From contig CAYZTM010000015.1 in the NCBI GenBank assembly GCA_964481425.1, positions 1-64,000 on the forward strand: DNA of 64,000 nucleotides. The letters are read 5' to 3'. Below the pieces are notes generated by a model that was given only the letters and a program-made list of their open reading frames with translations, made no database searches and had not been told where the DNA came from. Both the position numbers and the translations under genes were made by a program. This document shows, one piece after another, positions 39,445-48,956 of this stretch (position 1 is its first letter; each line of letters begins with the position of its first letter). Source of the DNA: MKUN01 sp964481425 (GTDB lineage Bacteria; Bacteroidota; Bacteroidia; Chitinophagales; Chitinophagaceae).

Positions 39445-41757
39445 TTACCTCAATAAGACCACATTTCCCTGCTTGCTTTCGGTTGAACCATCTTTGTAAA
39501 TAGCCTCTACGGTATACGCGTAGGTGTCGCTTGGTTGGGGCGTGTTTTTGTAAGTGCCATCCCAGCCAATGAGCAGGTCGTCGGTTTCGAAGACTACCTG
39601 TCCCCAGCGATTATATACCTTAAATACCGCGGATGATACACCTACGCCATGGCAATAAAGAATATCGTTCATGCCATCGCCGTTGGGGCTGAAGGCCTTG
39701 GGTACATCTATCAGTTTGGTCCTTATAGCGTCTATCCATTTGCACACAATACCCGGGCAGTTATTGGTGTCGCTGGCGGTGAGGCATACTTTGTAGTGGC
39801 CACTGGCATTATACAATTTGATCGGGTTCCTGATAGAATCAGTAGTGCCCTCGCCAAAATCCCAGGCAAAATATACTGCGTTGGATGGAGATAGGTTTAT
39901 GAAACGGGTCGCACTGTCCCGTTCCGGTGTCAGCGGATAGTAAGTAAAATCAGGGTTCATGGTGTAATCGATGGTAAAGTGATGACTGAAGGTATCCTTA
40001 CAACCGGCTGCATTTTCTACTACTAACGTTGCATCGTTTGGCCCAGTTTCCTGGTAAGTGTGTATAACAGGGTTACTGCTGTCACGGCTGTTGTTGTCAA
40101 AGAACCAGTAGTACTGTGCAGCAGTATCGCCCATATTGTAAATGGCAGTTAGCTGGGCCGATTTACAATCAATTACCGAATCTGTTATACCATAATCGAT
40201 GTTTACAGGCAAATTGAATGAATGGCTGAAGGTGTCAGAGCATCCCGGTACTGATGTGGCTATAAGTATTGCATTATGGTCACCCGGTTGACTGAAGGTT
40301 TGTGTTACAGGTGTATTGCTGCCGGTAATCGTATCATCAAATATCCAGTGGAACTGGGTGGCGGGGTCTCCGCTAACGAAGTTCGCACTAAGCTTTGCCG
40401 TCTTACAGTCGATCACTGAGTCGCTTATGGAGTAATCTATATTGACACTAAGATTAGCTGTGTAGGTAAATGTGTCTTTACAGCCTTGCGGGCTGGTAAG
40501 TACCAGCGTCACAGGGTGAGCCCCGCTCTGTGTATATACATGCGTAGTGGGATTGGTAGCAGCAGTACTGTTGTCGTCGAATATCCAAAGGAACTGGCTT
40601 GCGTTGTCGCCGCTTTGGTAAGTAGCGGTGAAAGTTGTAGAGAGGCAGTTGACCGGTGCATCTGCTATGCTGTAATTCATACCCGGTGGAAAGTTGATGG
40701 TCACCTGTGTATAGGTAGTATCATTACATCCGTTCAGGGTAGTTACCAGGCGCACGTTGTAGGTCCCTTGTGCGGTGTAGGTATGTTGTGGATTTTGCAG
40801 GTTCGATGTGCCGTTGTCGCCAAAGTCCCATGCATATTGCGTAGGTACATCTCCATTATTGGTAGTTGTGAAATAGGCCGTAGCGCTGCCACAGGATGTG
40901 GTTACGGTATTTGTAACAGCAGGGTCCATGTTCACCACTTTTAAATAGACAGAGTCTTTAGTCGTGCAGTGTTCCTGGAACTTAATATCGTCGATGGCAA
41001 AATCATTACCGCCGGCTGCGGTCTGTGCATCATAGATACAGATGTCAACCGAAGTATTCGCGCCACTGTACCAGGTGGCAAAAAATTCTGTCCACAAGCC
41101 TGTAGTAAGTGGTAATTGCAATGGGCTGCCGAACAGTACATTGTTGATCTCGAACTGTAATTGTGCCGGGTTACCACTGGCAGAACAGTTGGCGCCCCAG
41201 GCCGATAGGTCATAATTGGTATTAGGTTGTACTGCAAATGTTTGGCACCACACATTAATAGGTGATGATGCTCCGTTCACCACCATCATGTTGCCATTAC
41301 CGGTAGTATGATCACCAAAAGAGGCAAACCCGTCATGCACATTATGAGGATTTGTTGTAATCGTATAAAGACCTTCGGGGTATAATACATTAGGGGCAGG
41401 CGCTACATAAGTATAGCTGCTGCTGAAATCTACATTACCACTTTCAAAATCGCCATTCAATACAGAATTAGCCGCAAGTACCGCTTCAATAGTCAGGGTA
41501 TACAACATGGATGTGTTGGCTACACTGGCGATTGGGTTGATGATATTGGGATCGGAAAGCCCGATCGAGGGTGTCCACGTTGTGTCTGTTGTACGGTCGA
41601 CCGTTGATGTGTCAAGACTGGGATTAAGCTGCACCTGGCTGTTGTGGCATACAGTTATGGTATCCGGCAGGTTAAGTATGGTAACACATTGTGCTTTAGG
41701 CTGGTAGTAGGCCAAAAGACATAGGATCAATGCGGCGGCTGAGTATCGTAAGCGCAT
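39445..41757 (-). CDS. PKD-repeat surface protein with type B T9SS sorting domain (770 aa)
   Basis: A signal peptide (MRLRYSAAALILCLLAYY, cleaved near KAQC) is followed by an Ig-like stretch and a jellyroll with SPINVWCQTFAVQPNTNYDLSAW (about 100-260). About five PKD-type repeats follow (about 280-640; YAWDFGDNGTS, FLWIFDDNS, FHWIFDDTI, YYWFFDNNS, FAWDFGEGT). A gliding-motility-associated C-terminal domain begins KAFSPNGDGMNDILY (about 695-770). It should be exported by T9SS and displayed or released as an adhesin-like protein. Start 41757 is preferred: the frame extends to a TTG at 41784, but ATG 41757 directly begins a signal peptide. Confidence 0.88.
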   Translation of the reverse strand: MRLRYSAAALILCLLAYYQPKAQCVTILNLPDTITVCHNSQVQLNPSLDTSTVDRTTDTTWTPSIGLSDPNIINPIASVANTSMLYTLTIEAVLAANSVLNGDFESGNVDFSSSYTYVAPAPNVLYPEGLYTITTNPHNVHDGFASFGDHTTGNGNMMVVNGASSPINVWCQTFAVQPNTNYDLSAWGANCSASGNPAQLQFEINNVLFGSPLQLPLTTGLWTEFFATWYSGANTSVDICIYDAQTAAGGNDFAIDDIKFQEHCTTKDSVYLKVVNMDPAVTNTVTTSCGSATAYFTTTNNGDVPTQYAWDFGDNGTSNLQNPQHTYTAQGTYNVRLVTTLNGCNDTTYTQVTINFPPGMNYSIADAPVNCLSTTFTATYQSGDNASQFLWIFDDNSTAATNPTTHVYTQSGAHPVTLVLTSPQGCKDTFTYTANLSVNIDYSISDSVIDCKTAKLSANFVSGDPATQFHWIFDDTITGSNTPVTQTFSQPGDHNAILIATSVPGCSDTFSHSFNLPVNIDYGITDSVIDCKSAQLTAIYNMGDTAAQYYWFFDNNSRDSSNPVIHTYQETGPNDATLVVENAAGCKDTFSHHFTIDYTMNPDFTYYPLTPERDSATRFINLSPSNAVYFAWDFGEGTTDSIRNPIKLYNASGHYKVCLTASDTNNCPGIVCKWIDAIRTKLIDVPKAFSPNGDGMNDILYCHGVGVSSAVFKVYNRWGQVVFETDDLLIGWDGTYKNTPQPSDTYAYTVEAIYKDGSTESKQGNVVLLR

Positions 41758-41907
41758 ACTATGAATTGTCTTGAATCTTAACAAAGTACAGAATATTTCA
41801 CTCTTTTGCTATTAAGACATGTGATATTGATAACTTCGTTTGGATGGTTCATCCTTGTTGAGTAATAACAACTGTATATCCGGTTCATTTTTAATTGTTT
41901 ATGTAAT

Positions 41908-42279
41908 ATGCGCATTCAAAACGTTGTACCCGTTCTCAGGATATTTGATTATGCTAAAGCAAAAGAGTTTTATGTGGATTGGCTGGGTTTTAGGGTAGAA
42001 TGGGAACATACCTTCGCCGAAAATATGCCCATATATATGGAAGTATCGCTGGGTGGCATCGTGTTGCACCTTAGCGAGCATTATGGCGACTGTTCGCCGG
42101 GAGCCAAAGTATTCCTTGAGTGTACGGGCCTGGAGGCGTATCACCGAATGCTTACCGAAAAGAATTATAAATATTACAAGCCCGAGGTTAAAATGACCCC
42201 CTGGGGTGGCAATGCATTGGTCATGGAGCTAATAGATCCCTTCGGGAATCGTATCACTTTCAAAGAAAGCCCGGAGTAA
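41908..42279 (+). CDS. VOC superfamily protein (glyoxalase-like, 123 aa)
   Basis: A single VOC domain in the bleomycin-resistance-like group: VVPVLRIFDYAKAKEFYVDWLGF at the start, GGIVLHLSEHYGDCSPGA in the middle, and the metal-strand-like VMELIDPFGNRITF near the end. It is only distantly similar to the VOC protein at 3157-3501. Binding of a small toxic molecule is possible; the substrate is unknown. It stands alone between a convergent-strand adhesin and the MFS transporter gene. Confidence 0.82.
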   Translation: MRIQNVVPVLRIFDYAKAKEFYVDWLGFRVEWEHTFAENMPIYMEVSLGGIVLHLSEHYGDCSPGAKVFLECTGLEAYHRMLTEKNYKYYKPEVKMTPWGGNALVMELIDPFGNRITFKESPE

Positions 42280-42355
42280 GCTCCTTTAAAATGTGGATAT
42301 GTTTTTTTTAAACACATTTTCGCCCTCATTATCTTGCAGCAGTTAATTACAATAT

Positions 42356-43597
42356 ATGTTGGTAAAACGCGAGGCTGCTTTAGGTTTCATATTTGTCACA
42401 TTGCTGGTCGATAGTATAGGCTTGGGCATAATCATTCCCATCATGCCCAAGCTGCTGCAAACGCTCGCTCATACCGATATCAGTACTGCAGCTAAGTATG
42501 GCGGCTGGCTCATGTTCGCTTATGCCATCATGCAGTTCGTTTTTGCGCCGGTGCTGGGTGGCCTTAGCGATCGCTATGGCAGGCGGCCTGTACTGCTTGT
42601 TTCTTTATTAGGCTTAGGTATCGATTATCTATTCCTCGCCTGGGCCCCCACCATTGCATGGCTTTTCCTGGGCCGCATCATTGCGGGTATTTGCGGGGCC
42701 AGTTTTACCACAGGCTCAGCCTATATAGCCGATGTAAGCACACCTGAAAAGCGGGCACAAAACTTCGGGATGATCGGCGCCGCTTTTGGTATAGGCTTTA
42801 TTATTGGCCCGGTGATCGGCGGCCTGGCCAGTACATGGGGTTTGCGGGCACCCTTTATTGTAGCGGCAGCATTATCCTTACTCAATTTCGTTTACGGTCT
42901 CATTGTGTTGCCGGAATCGTTGTTAAAAGAGAACCGCCGTCCGTTCAACTGGCGACGTGCCAACCCGGTGGGTTCATTGATGCACCTAAGGCGCTACCCG
43001 GCCATATCGGGGCTCATCATGTCTGTGCTTTTTGTGTACCTCGCAGCATTTGCGGTGCAGTCCACATGGACATTTTATACCATTCAGAAATTCAACTGGA
43101 GCGAGAAGATGGTCGGCTATTCATTGGGGGTGGTTGGCATCATGATAGCATTGGTTCAGGGTGGCCTTATCCGGAAGATAATCCCCGCGCTTGGTCAGAA
43201 GAATTCTGTGTATGCAGGCCTGTCTTTCTATACGCTTGGTTTTGTGCTCTTTGCTTTTGCCTCTCAAAGCTGGATGATGTTCCTGTTCCTGGTGCCTTAT
43301 TGTCTTGGCGGCATCGCAGGGCCTGCATTGCAGGGTATCATGTCCAACTCCGTACCTGCTAACGAACAGGGCGAACTGCAGGGTGCGCTTACTAGCCTCA
43401 TGAGTGTTACTTCCATCATCGGCCCGCCCATGATGACCAATATCTTTTCTTATTTTACCGCTAAGGATGCGCCGGTTCATTTTTCAGGCGCGGCATTTCT
43501 CCTGGGTGGTATTCTTACCATTGTCAGCATATTATTTTCTATACCTTCATTGAAAGTCTATCACGCAAGCACTGTACAGAAAGGGAATGATACTTAA
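42356..43597 (+). CDS. MFS transporter, TCR/Tet-type multidrug efflux (413 aa)
   Basis: Twelve predicted transmembrane helices. The MFS motif A signature reads GGLSDRYGRRPVLLVS after helix 2, and the N-terminus LLVDSIGLGIIIPIMPKLLQ is typical of the TetA/multidrug proton-antiport branch. GPVIGGLASTWGLRAPF resembles motif C. A resistance phenotype cannot be inferred, and substrates are unknown. TATCTTGC upstream is a weak promoter candidate. The end overlaps or abuts recQ depending on the recQ start, so the two may be co-transcribed. Confidence 0.88.
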   Translation: MLVKREAALGFIFVTLLVDSIGLGIIIPIMPKLLQTLAHTDISTAAKYGGWLMFAYAIMQFVFAPVLGGLSDRYGRRPVLLVSLLGLGIDYLFLAWAPTIAWLFLGRIIAGICGASFTTGSAYIADVSTPEKRAQNFGMIGAAFGIGFIIGPVIGGLASTWGLRAPFIVAAALSLLNFVYGLIVLPESLLKENRRPFNWRRANPVGSLMHLRRYPAISGLIMSVLFVYLAAFAVQSTWTFYTIQKFNWSEKMVGYSLGVVGIMIALVQGGLIRKIIPALGQKNSVYAGLSFYTLGFVLFAFASQSWMMFLFLVPYCLGGIAGPALQGIMSNSVPANEQGELQGALTSLMSVTSIIGPPMMTNIFSYFTAKDAPVHFSGAAFLLGGILTIVSILFSIPSLKVYHASTVQKGNDT

Positions 43598-43607
43598 GAA
43601 TAAATCT

Positions 43608-45776
43608 ATGGTTATGAAGAACAAAATGTTAGACGTATTAAAGCACAATTTTGGTTATGACAGTTTTCGTTTAGAGCAGGAAAACATTATTACTTCGGTA
43701 CTGGAGGGCAGGGATGTGCTGGCCATTATGCCGACAGGGGGTGGTAAATCCATATGCTACCAGTTGCCTGCCCTGGTGCTACAGGGTATTACGGTAGTGA
43801 TATCGCCACTTATAGCCCTGATGAAAGACCAGGTGGACGCATTGCAGGCTAATGGTATCAATGCAGCGTTCATCAATTCCACCCAGTCGGCTGATGAACA
43901 GCAAAGGGTAATGCAACAGGCCCGTAATGGCAGTCTCAAATTATTATACCTGGCCCCTGAACGGCTGAACGGCAACAGCAGCCAATATTTTCTTCAATTT
44001 CTTAAAGAACTGAAGCCTGCACTTTTTGCGATAGACGAGGCGCACTGTATATCTTCATGGGGTCATGATTTCAGGCCTGAGTATTTACAGCTGGCTATCC
44101 TTAAAAGGCAGTTCCCCGGTATCCCGGTAATTGCATTGACAGCAAGTGCCGATAAGCTCACACAGCAAGATATACTTGAAAAGCTTGAATTAACACAACC
44201 TGAAGTTTACATTTCCAGCTTCAATCGCCCCAATATTTATTATTACATAGAGCCCAAACGCAACGCTTTCGGGCATATAGCGGAATACTTGCGCAAGCAC
44301 CCGGACGATAGCGGTATCATCTATGCGCTGTCACGCGCTTCTACAGAAGGGATAGCTTCCCGCCTTCGAGAGATGGGTATTGCCGCTATGCACTACCATG
44401 CAGGTATGGATAGCGCGGAAAGAAGTAGGGTACAGGAACATTTTCAGCGCGATGAGATAAAAGTGATCGTGGCAACGATAGCCTTTGGTATGGGTATCGA
44501 TAAATCGAATGTACGTTTCGTAATGCATCACGATGTACCTAAGAACATAGAAGGCTACTACCAGGAGACGGGTAGGGCAGGCCGTGACGGCCTGCGTAGT
44601 GATGCGATACTTTTTTATTCAGCCGGGGACATCATAAAGCTGAAGAAGTTCATAGAGATAGAGAATAACCCGCAGCAAACGGCCATAGCGGAAAAGAAGC
44701 TGCGCCAGATGCAGGATTTCTGTGAACACGAGGGCTGCAGGCGTCAATACCTGCTGCAGTACTTTGGAGAGTCTGCCCCCGCTTATTGTGGCTCCTGCGA
44801 TTTCTGTATGAGCGAGCTGGAAGAAAAGGACGCTACGCTCGATGCACAAAAGTTATTATCTGCTATTTCGAGAACGGGCGAGCGCTATGGCGCTGGTTAT
44901 ATCATTGACTTCCTGCGCGGCTCTGCCAGTGAAAAGATTAACTCGGCCCATAAAGAGTTGAAGACCTACGGCATAGGTAAACATCTGAAAAAAGAGGAAT
45001 GGCAATGGATGATAAAGCAACTGTTGGGTCAGGGCTTTCTTTCAAAGACGGAGGACATTTATGCAGTACTAAAGCTAAACGATAAAAGCTGGACCATACT
45101 GAAGGGTGAGCAGGAAATGAAGCTGGTAATGAAGAAGGCCAAGGCCCAGGCAGTGCCTGATGAAGAACTGAGTTATGAAAAGGGACTGCTGAAGATTTTA
45201 AGAGGAGTCCGCCTGGAGTATGCGGACCGGGAACAAGTACCGGCTTACCATATAGTGGCCGACAACTCGCTTATAGAACTGGCAACTTACCTGCCACAAA
45301 CTTTTGATGAGTTGAAGCAAATATCAGGCTTTGGTGATTATAAGGTAGGTAAGTACGGTAGCGGTTTCATGAATGCCATCAAGACCTATTGCGGGGAGCA
45401 TAACCTGAATTCACAGATGCATTTCAGGAAGCCCAAACGTGAGCGTAAAGAAAAGGTTGAAAAGCAACATGCCAGCAACACGCAAATGATCTCCCTGAAA
45501 ATGTTTAAGACAGGTCTGCCCCTCGATGAGATCGCAGAGCAAAGGAACATGACCATTTCCACTATTGAGGGCCACCTCTCTTATTTCATTGGCAGTGGTG
45601 AGTTGAATATTTCGCAGTTCATGCCGAGAGATAAGACCGAAAAAATTATGGGTGCCATAAAGCAAAGTGGCCAGCTGCATGCTATAAAGCCCATAAAAGA
45701 CCTGTTGCCTGATGAAATAAGTTATGGGGAGATAAAGATGGCGATGGAACATTATAAGCGAATGCAAATGAGTTAA
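43608..45776 (+). CDS. recQ: ATP-dependent DNA helicase RecQ (722 aa)
   Basis: A 3'-5' SF2 helicase for recombination repair. The helicase core has GYDSFRLEQENII (motif 0), MPTGGGKSICYQLP (Walker A), DEAHCISSWGHDFRPEY (DEAH box), TASADKLTQ, and QETGRAGRDG (motif VI). The RQC zinc-binding region is at about 380-410 (CEHEGCRRQYLL, then CGSCDFC). An HRDC domain (YLPQTFDELKQISGFGDYKVGKYG) and a C-terminal HTH-like segment (LKMFKTGLPLDEIAEQRNM) complete it. Three more in-frame starts (43587, 43614, 43626) are possible, the first overlapping the MFS gene. 43608 is a compromise. Followed by terminator 45779-45806. Confidence 0.94.
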   Translation: MVMKNKMLDVLKHNFGYDSFRLEQENIITSVLEGRDVLAIMPTGGGKSICYQLPALVLQGITVVISPLIALMKDQVDALQANGINAAFINSTQSADEQQRVMQQARNGSLKLLYLAPERLNGNSSQYFLQFLKELKPALFAIDEAHCISSWGHDFRPEYLQLAILKRQFPGIPVIALTASADKLTQQDILEKLELTQPEVYISSFNRPNIYYYIEPKRNAFGHIAEYLRKHPDDSGIIYALSRASTEGIASRLREMGIAAMHYHAGMDSAERSRVQEHFQRDEIKVIVATIAFGMGIDKSNVRFVMHHDVPKNIEGYYQETGRAGRDGLRSDAILFYSAGDIIKLKKFIEIENNPQQTAIAEKKLRQMQDFCEHEGCRRQYLLQYFGESAPAYCGSCDFCMSELEEKDATLDAQKLLSAISRTGERYGAGYIIDFLRGSASEKINSAHKELKTYGIGKHLKKEEWQWMIKQLLGQGFLSKTEDIYAVLKLNDKSWTILKGEQEMKLVMKKAKAQAVPDEELSYEKGLLKILRGVRLEYADREQVPAYHIVADNSLIELATYLPQTFDELKQISGFGDYKVGKYGSGFMNAIKTYCGEHNLNSQMHFRKPKRERKEKVEKQHASNTQMISLKMFKTGLPLDEIAEQRNMTISTIEGHLSYFIGSGELNISQFMPRDKTEKIMGAIKQSGQLHAIKPIKDLLPDEISYGEIKMAMEHYKRMQMS

Positions 45777-45778
45777 GA

Positions 45779-45806
45779 AAAAAGGTTAGCGATCGCTAAC
45801 CTTTTT
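45779..45806. terminator. Bidirectional terminator after recQ
   Basis: AAAAAGGTTAGC (45779-45790), loop GATC, GCTAACCTTTTT (45795-45806): a perfect 12-bp stem with A and T tracts, usable on both strands. The convergent membrane-protein gene ends at 45796, inside it. Confidence 0.85.
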
Positions 45807-46941
45807 CGTTTTGGAGGATGATCATCTGCAACTGTACAAGATCGCTTAATGCATTATAAACCTTGTATGAGTTGCTATTTTCTTTAAAGTCAAGAATGTT
45901 TGAAGTGACCGGCAATTGCAGTCGTCCGTTGGCAGCCAGCATATTGTTGTATTTCGCTGATACGGTAGCGAGTTCTTTTAATTTGCTGTATGCTACCGGC
46001 GAGTGATTAAAATAATCCATAGCTGAATGGTCGCCGATCAGGATATTTCTTTGTTCGAAATCGCTACCGATCGTTTCATATCCGGTTTCACTTTTCAGGA
46101 GAAATGATTTTAGTTCATTGCAGAGTGCATATAGATCTTTGGATAGGTCCGTTTGCATTCCCTGGCTATTGCCGGTGTACATTCGCGCCTCTTCGTTTTT
46201 CAGTATCAGCTCGCTGCGCAGGTAGTTTTGTGTGATGCGTGTATCCATTATCCGTGCCGCGCGTGGTGTCATTACCAAAGTGAAATACAATCCGCATCCC
46301 ATAACAACAAATACGGATGACACAATAGTGTTGATTCGGCTGGCAGGATTGCGTATACCGGAAAGGAAGTAAACGGGGAGGAACAGCAGGAGCAATATAG
46401 CCAAAGATAAACTGCCCAGGATATTTGCTCCCGGCCAGTGTTGCACTTTGAATAGTGTTGAGAATGCCAGTGCTGCACCGAATACAGAGCCAATGGTCCA
46501 GAGCCATTTATCGGCGGCACCCTGCTTTTCCCTGATCTTGAAAATGCAAACGAAAGGGATAAATATCATAGTCGCGATACCTATACCCAGGGTAATGAGT
46601 ACTGCTGCACCGGGCATGTGGGCATATTTCAGGATGATGCCTGCAGTGAGCATGAATGTTGATAATGCGCCTGTTATTGAAATAGCACGTTTCATACCTA
46701 TCTGTTTATTTAAGGTTAACAATGTGATCAATTCTGTTTCTATGTCATACATGCCGTCGGGTGTAATGGATCGGTATGCTTCTTCATAAGCACTTTCGAA
46801 ATCTGCTCCCTCGCTCATTTTTTCTTCCACAAAACAGCAAAAATGGTCAAGCAGGTCGTTTTGAAGACCCCTGTCGCTTAGCCCGCTTCGCAGTATGCGT
46901 CGTTCTATCGTTTCCACTTCTTTATCACTAAGCCTGTACAT
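45796..46941 (-). CDS. Membrane protein paired with PadR regulator (381 aa)
   Basis: An N-terminal cytoplasmic domain (1-90) contains LQNDLLDHFCCFVEEKMSEG, a segment I associate with membrane proteins encoded beside PadR regulators in Bacteroidota. It is followed by about six transmembrane helices (95-265) and a C-terminal helical extracytoplasmic or cytoplasmic part. The function is unknown. The start lies inside the PadR frame (14-base overlap), so the two are co-translated. Cell-envelope stress sensing is only a guess. The stop codon lies in the 3' arm of terminator 45779-45806. Confidence 0.82.
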   Translation of the reverse strand: MYRLSDKEVETIERRILRSGLSDRGLQNDLLDHFCCFVEEKMSEGADFESAYEEAYRSITPDGMYDIETELITLLTLNKQIGMKRAISITGALSTFMLTAGIILKYAHMPGAAVLITLGIGIATMIFIPFVCIFKIREKQGAADKWLWTIGSVFGAALAFSTLFKVQHWPGANILGSLSLAILLLLFLPVYFLSGIRNPASRINTIVSSVFVVMGCGLYFTLVMTPRAARIMDTRITQNYLRSELILKNEEARMYTGNSQGMQTDLSKDLYALCNELKSFLLKSETGYETIGSDFEQRNILIGDHSAMDYFNHSPVAYSKLKELATVSAKYNNMLAANGRLQLPVTSNILDFKENSNSYKVYNALSDLVQLQMIILQNEKG

Positions 46942-47278
46942 AAGCTGTCTTTGGATTGGTGGTTACAAGATTATGTATGGTCTTCAGGAAGCTCAGCAGT
47001 TCTTCTACAGATGCTTTTGCTGCATTCTTGCCCGGGTGTGTGAGTTTGTAATATTTACGTACCCTCTTGCCTATATATACTTCTTCAGAGCTGATCAGGC
47101 CATCTGCTTCCAACTTATGCAGGGCAGGGTAGAGTGAGCCCTCTTTTATCAATATTTTTCCTTCCGACATACCTTTTACCATCTGGGTTATCTCATAACC
47201 ATACAGCCTGTCATGTTCGTTGAGTAATCTCAGGATTATTGTCCCCAGTGTCCCTTTTAAAAGCTCTTTTTGATTCAT
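46928..47278 (-). CDS. PadR family transcriptional regulator (116 aa)
   Basis: A winged-helix repressor of about 110 residues. The N-terminus LLKGTLGTIILRLLNEHDRLYGYEITQMV and the wing region LIKEGSLYPALHKLEADGLIS are diagnostic, and the protein ends in a short dimerisation helix. It probably represses its own operon with the co-translated membrane protein. The ATG at 47278 gives the typical MNQKELLKG start; ATG 47293 is an alternative. The promoter TTTG-N20-TAGATTTG lies at 47311-47342. Confidence 0.92.
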   Translation of the reverse strand: MNQKELLKGTLGTIILRLLNEHDRLYGYEITQMVKGMSEGKILIKEGSLYPALHKLEADGLISSEEVYIGKRVRKYYKLTHPGKNAAKASVEELLSFLKTIHNLVTTNPKTAYVQA

Positions 47279-47310
47279 CGTGTTTTGTTGCATCTATTTT
47301 CAATGCATCA

Positions 47311-47342
47311 CAAATCTATGTATTAATTTTGACACTTCCAAA
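47311..47342 (-). promoter_or_regulatory. Promoter of padR and its partner
   Basis: On the minus strand: TTTG (47342-47339), 20 bases, TAGATTTG (47318-47311). Both boxes match the Bacteroidota consensus with ideal spacing. The -33 box abuts the terminator 47343-47379 of the upstream gene. Confidence 0.7.
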
Positions 47343-47379
47343 ATAATAAGGGCCGTCTTTTTAAAACGGCCCTTATTAT
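47343..47379 (-). terminator. Terminator of the ALDH7 gene
   Basis: Perfect 14-bp stem (47343-47356 with 47366-47379) and a 9-base loop, 16 bases after the dehydrogenase stop on the minus strand. A stretch of T follows in the minus direction. Confidence 0.8.
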
Positions 47380-47395
47380 CAGAAAAGTATGCTTG

Positions 47396-48928
47396 CTATA
47401 TATGGAACTTGATCCCCTGCGCCAGTGGCAATTGGTCGCTCCAGTTGATGGTGTTGGTTTGGCGACGCATATAAGCTTTCCATGCGTCTGATCCGCTTTC
47501 GCGGCCGCCGCCTGTTTCTTTCTCACCGCCAAAAGCACCGCCTATCTCAGCCCCGCTGGTACCTATGTTCACATTGGCTATACCGCAGTCGCTGCCGGCA
47601 TGTGACAGGAATGCTTCGGCCTCGCGCATGTTCAGTGTCATGATGGACGAAGACAAGCCCTGCGGTACTCCGTTCTGCATGGTAATGGCTTCGTCTATAG
47701 TTTTGTACTTCATAATGTACAGTATGGGTGCAAAGGTCTCGTGCTGTACAATGGCCATTTCGTTCTTCACTTCATAAATGCAAGGCTTTACGTAGCAGCC
47801 GCTTTCATAGCCTTTGCCTTCCAGTAAGCCGCCTGCGACTACTGCTTTGCCGCCTTCCCTTTTGAGTGCAGCCAAAGCATCCAGGTAGTTTTTAACAGCG
47901 TCTTTGTCGATAAGCGGTCCTACATGGCTGAGTTCGCTCAAGGGGTCACCAATAACGAGCTGCTTATAAGCGGCTACGAGTTTCTTTTTGAAGGCATCAT
48001 AGATCTTTTCGTGTATGATGAGCCTGCGCGTGGTGGTGCAGCGTTGACCGCCAGTGCCTACAGCTCCGAACACTGCTGCACGCATAGCTATGTCCAGGTC
48101 TGCATTTTCGGTAATGATGATAGCGTTGTTGCCACCCAGCTCCAACAGAGCGCGGCCTAAACGTGCGCCTACTGCTGCACCTACTGCCTTGCCCATACGT
48201 GTTGAACCGGTAGCAGATACCAGCGGGATGCGTGTATCATTACTCATCCATTCACCGGTATCACGGCCACCCACGATAAGCCCGCAAACACCTTCGGGTA
48301 CTTTATTGGCTTTGAATACATTAGCAACTATATTCTGGCAGGCAATAGCCGTAAGCGGTGTTTTCTCCGATGGCTTCCATACGCAGGTATTGCCGCATAC
48401 CCATGCAATGAAGCTGTTCCAGCTCCATACCGCAACCGGGAAGTTGAAAGCGCTGATGATGCCTACAACACCCAGCGGGTGCCATTGTTCATACATCCTG
48501 TGGCGCGGCCGTTCGCTATGCATGGTAAGGCCATACAACTGGCGCGACAGTCCCACGGCGAAGTCGGCTATGTCTATCATCTCCTGCACCTCGCCATAAC
48601 CTTCCTGCAGGCTCTTACCCATTTCATAAGATACCAGTTGTCCCAGGGGCTCTTTGTACTTACGCAATGCCTCACCTATCTGGCGCACGATCTCGCCACG
48701 CTTTGGTGCAGGCCACATACGCCATTCCGCAAAGGCTTCCTGTGCCTTGTCCACAACCGTATTATAAGCTTTCCGGTTCACGCCGGTTACCGAGGCTATC
48801 TTTTTGCCATCCACCGGCGAATAGCAATCTATGCTATCGCCTCCCGGTTTTATCCATTTTACGCCGGTAGCTGCGCCATCGTTCTTTTTATCAATACCTA
48901 ATTGTTTCAGGACTTTATCCAGTTTCAT
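47396..48928 (-). CDS. ALDH7-type aldehyde dehydrogenase (alpha-aminoadipic semialdehyde/piperideine-6-carboxylate type, 510 aa)
   Basis: An NAD-dependent aldehyde dehydrogenase of the ALDH7 (antiquitin) group. The general base Glu is in LLELGGNNAIII and the nucleophile Cys in GGQRCTTTRRL (near residue 300). Cofactor binding is seen in ATGSTRMGKAVG, and the C-terminus GGGRESGSDAWKAYMRRQTNTINWS is typical of the family. Antiquitins act mainly in lysine catabolism; that substrate is inferred from the family and no neighbour gene supports it. A TAATTTTG box 29 bases before the start is a promoter candidate. Confidence 0.88.
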   Translation of the reverse strand: MKLDKVLKQLGIDKKNDGAATGVKWIKPGGDSIDCYSPVDGKKIASVTGVNRKAYNTVVDKAQEAFAEWRMWPAPKRGEIVRQIGEALRKYKEPLGQLVSYEMGKSLQEGYGEVQEMIDIADFAVGLSRQLYGLTMHSERPRHRMYEQWHPLGVVGIISAFNFPVAVWSWNSFIAWVCGNTCVWKPSEKTPLTAIACQNIVANVFKANKVPEGVCGLIVGGRDTGEWMSNDTRIPLVSATGSTRMGKAVGAAVGARLGRALLELGGNNAIIITENADLDIAMRAAVFGAVGTGGQRCTTTRRLIIHEKIYDAFKKKLVAAYKQLVIGDPLSELSHVGPLIDKDAVKNYLDALAALKREGGKAVVAGGLLEGKGYESGCYVKPCIYEVKNEMAIVQHETFAPILYIMKYKTIDEAITMQNGVPQGLSSSIMTLNMREAEAFLSHAGSDCGIANVNIGTSGAEIGGAFGGEKETGGGRESGSDAWKAYMRRQTNTINWSDQLPLAQGIKFHI

Positions 48929-48956
48929 ATAAGGAGTATGTTTTTTAGATTGAGTG

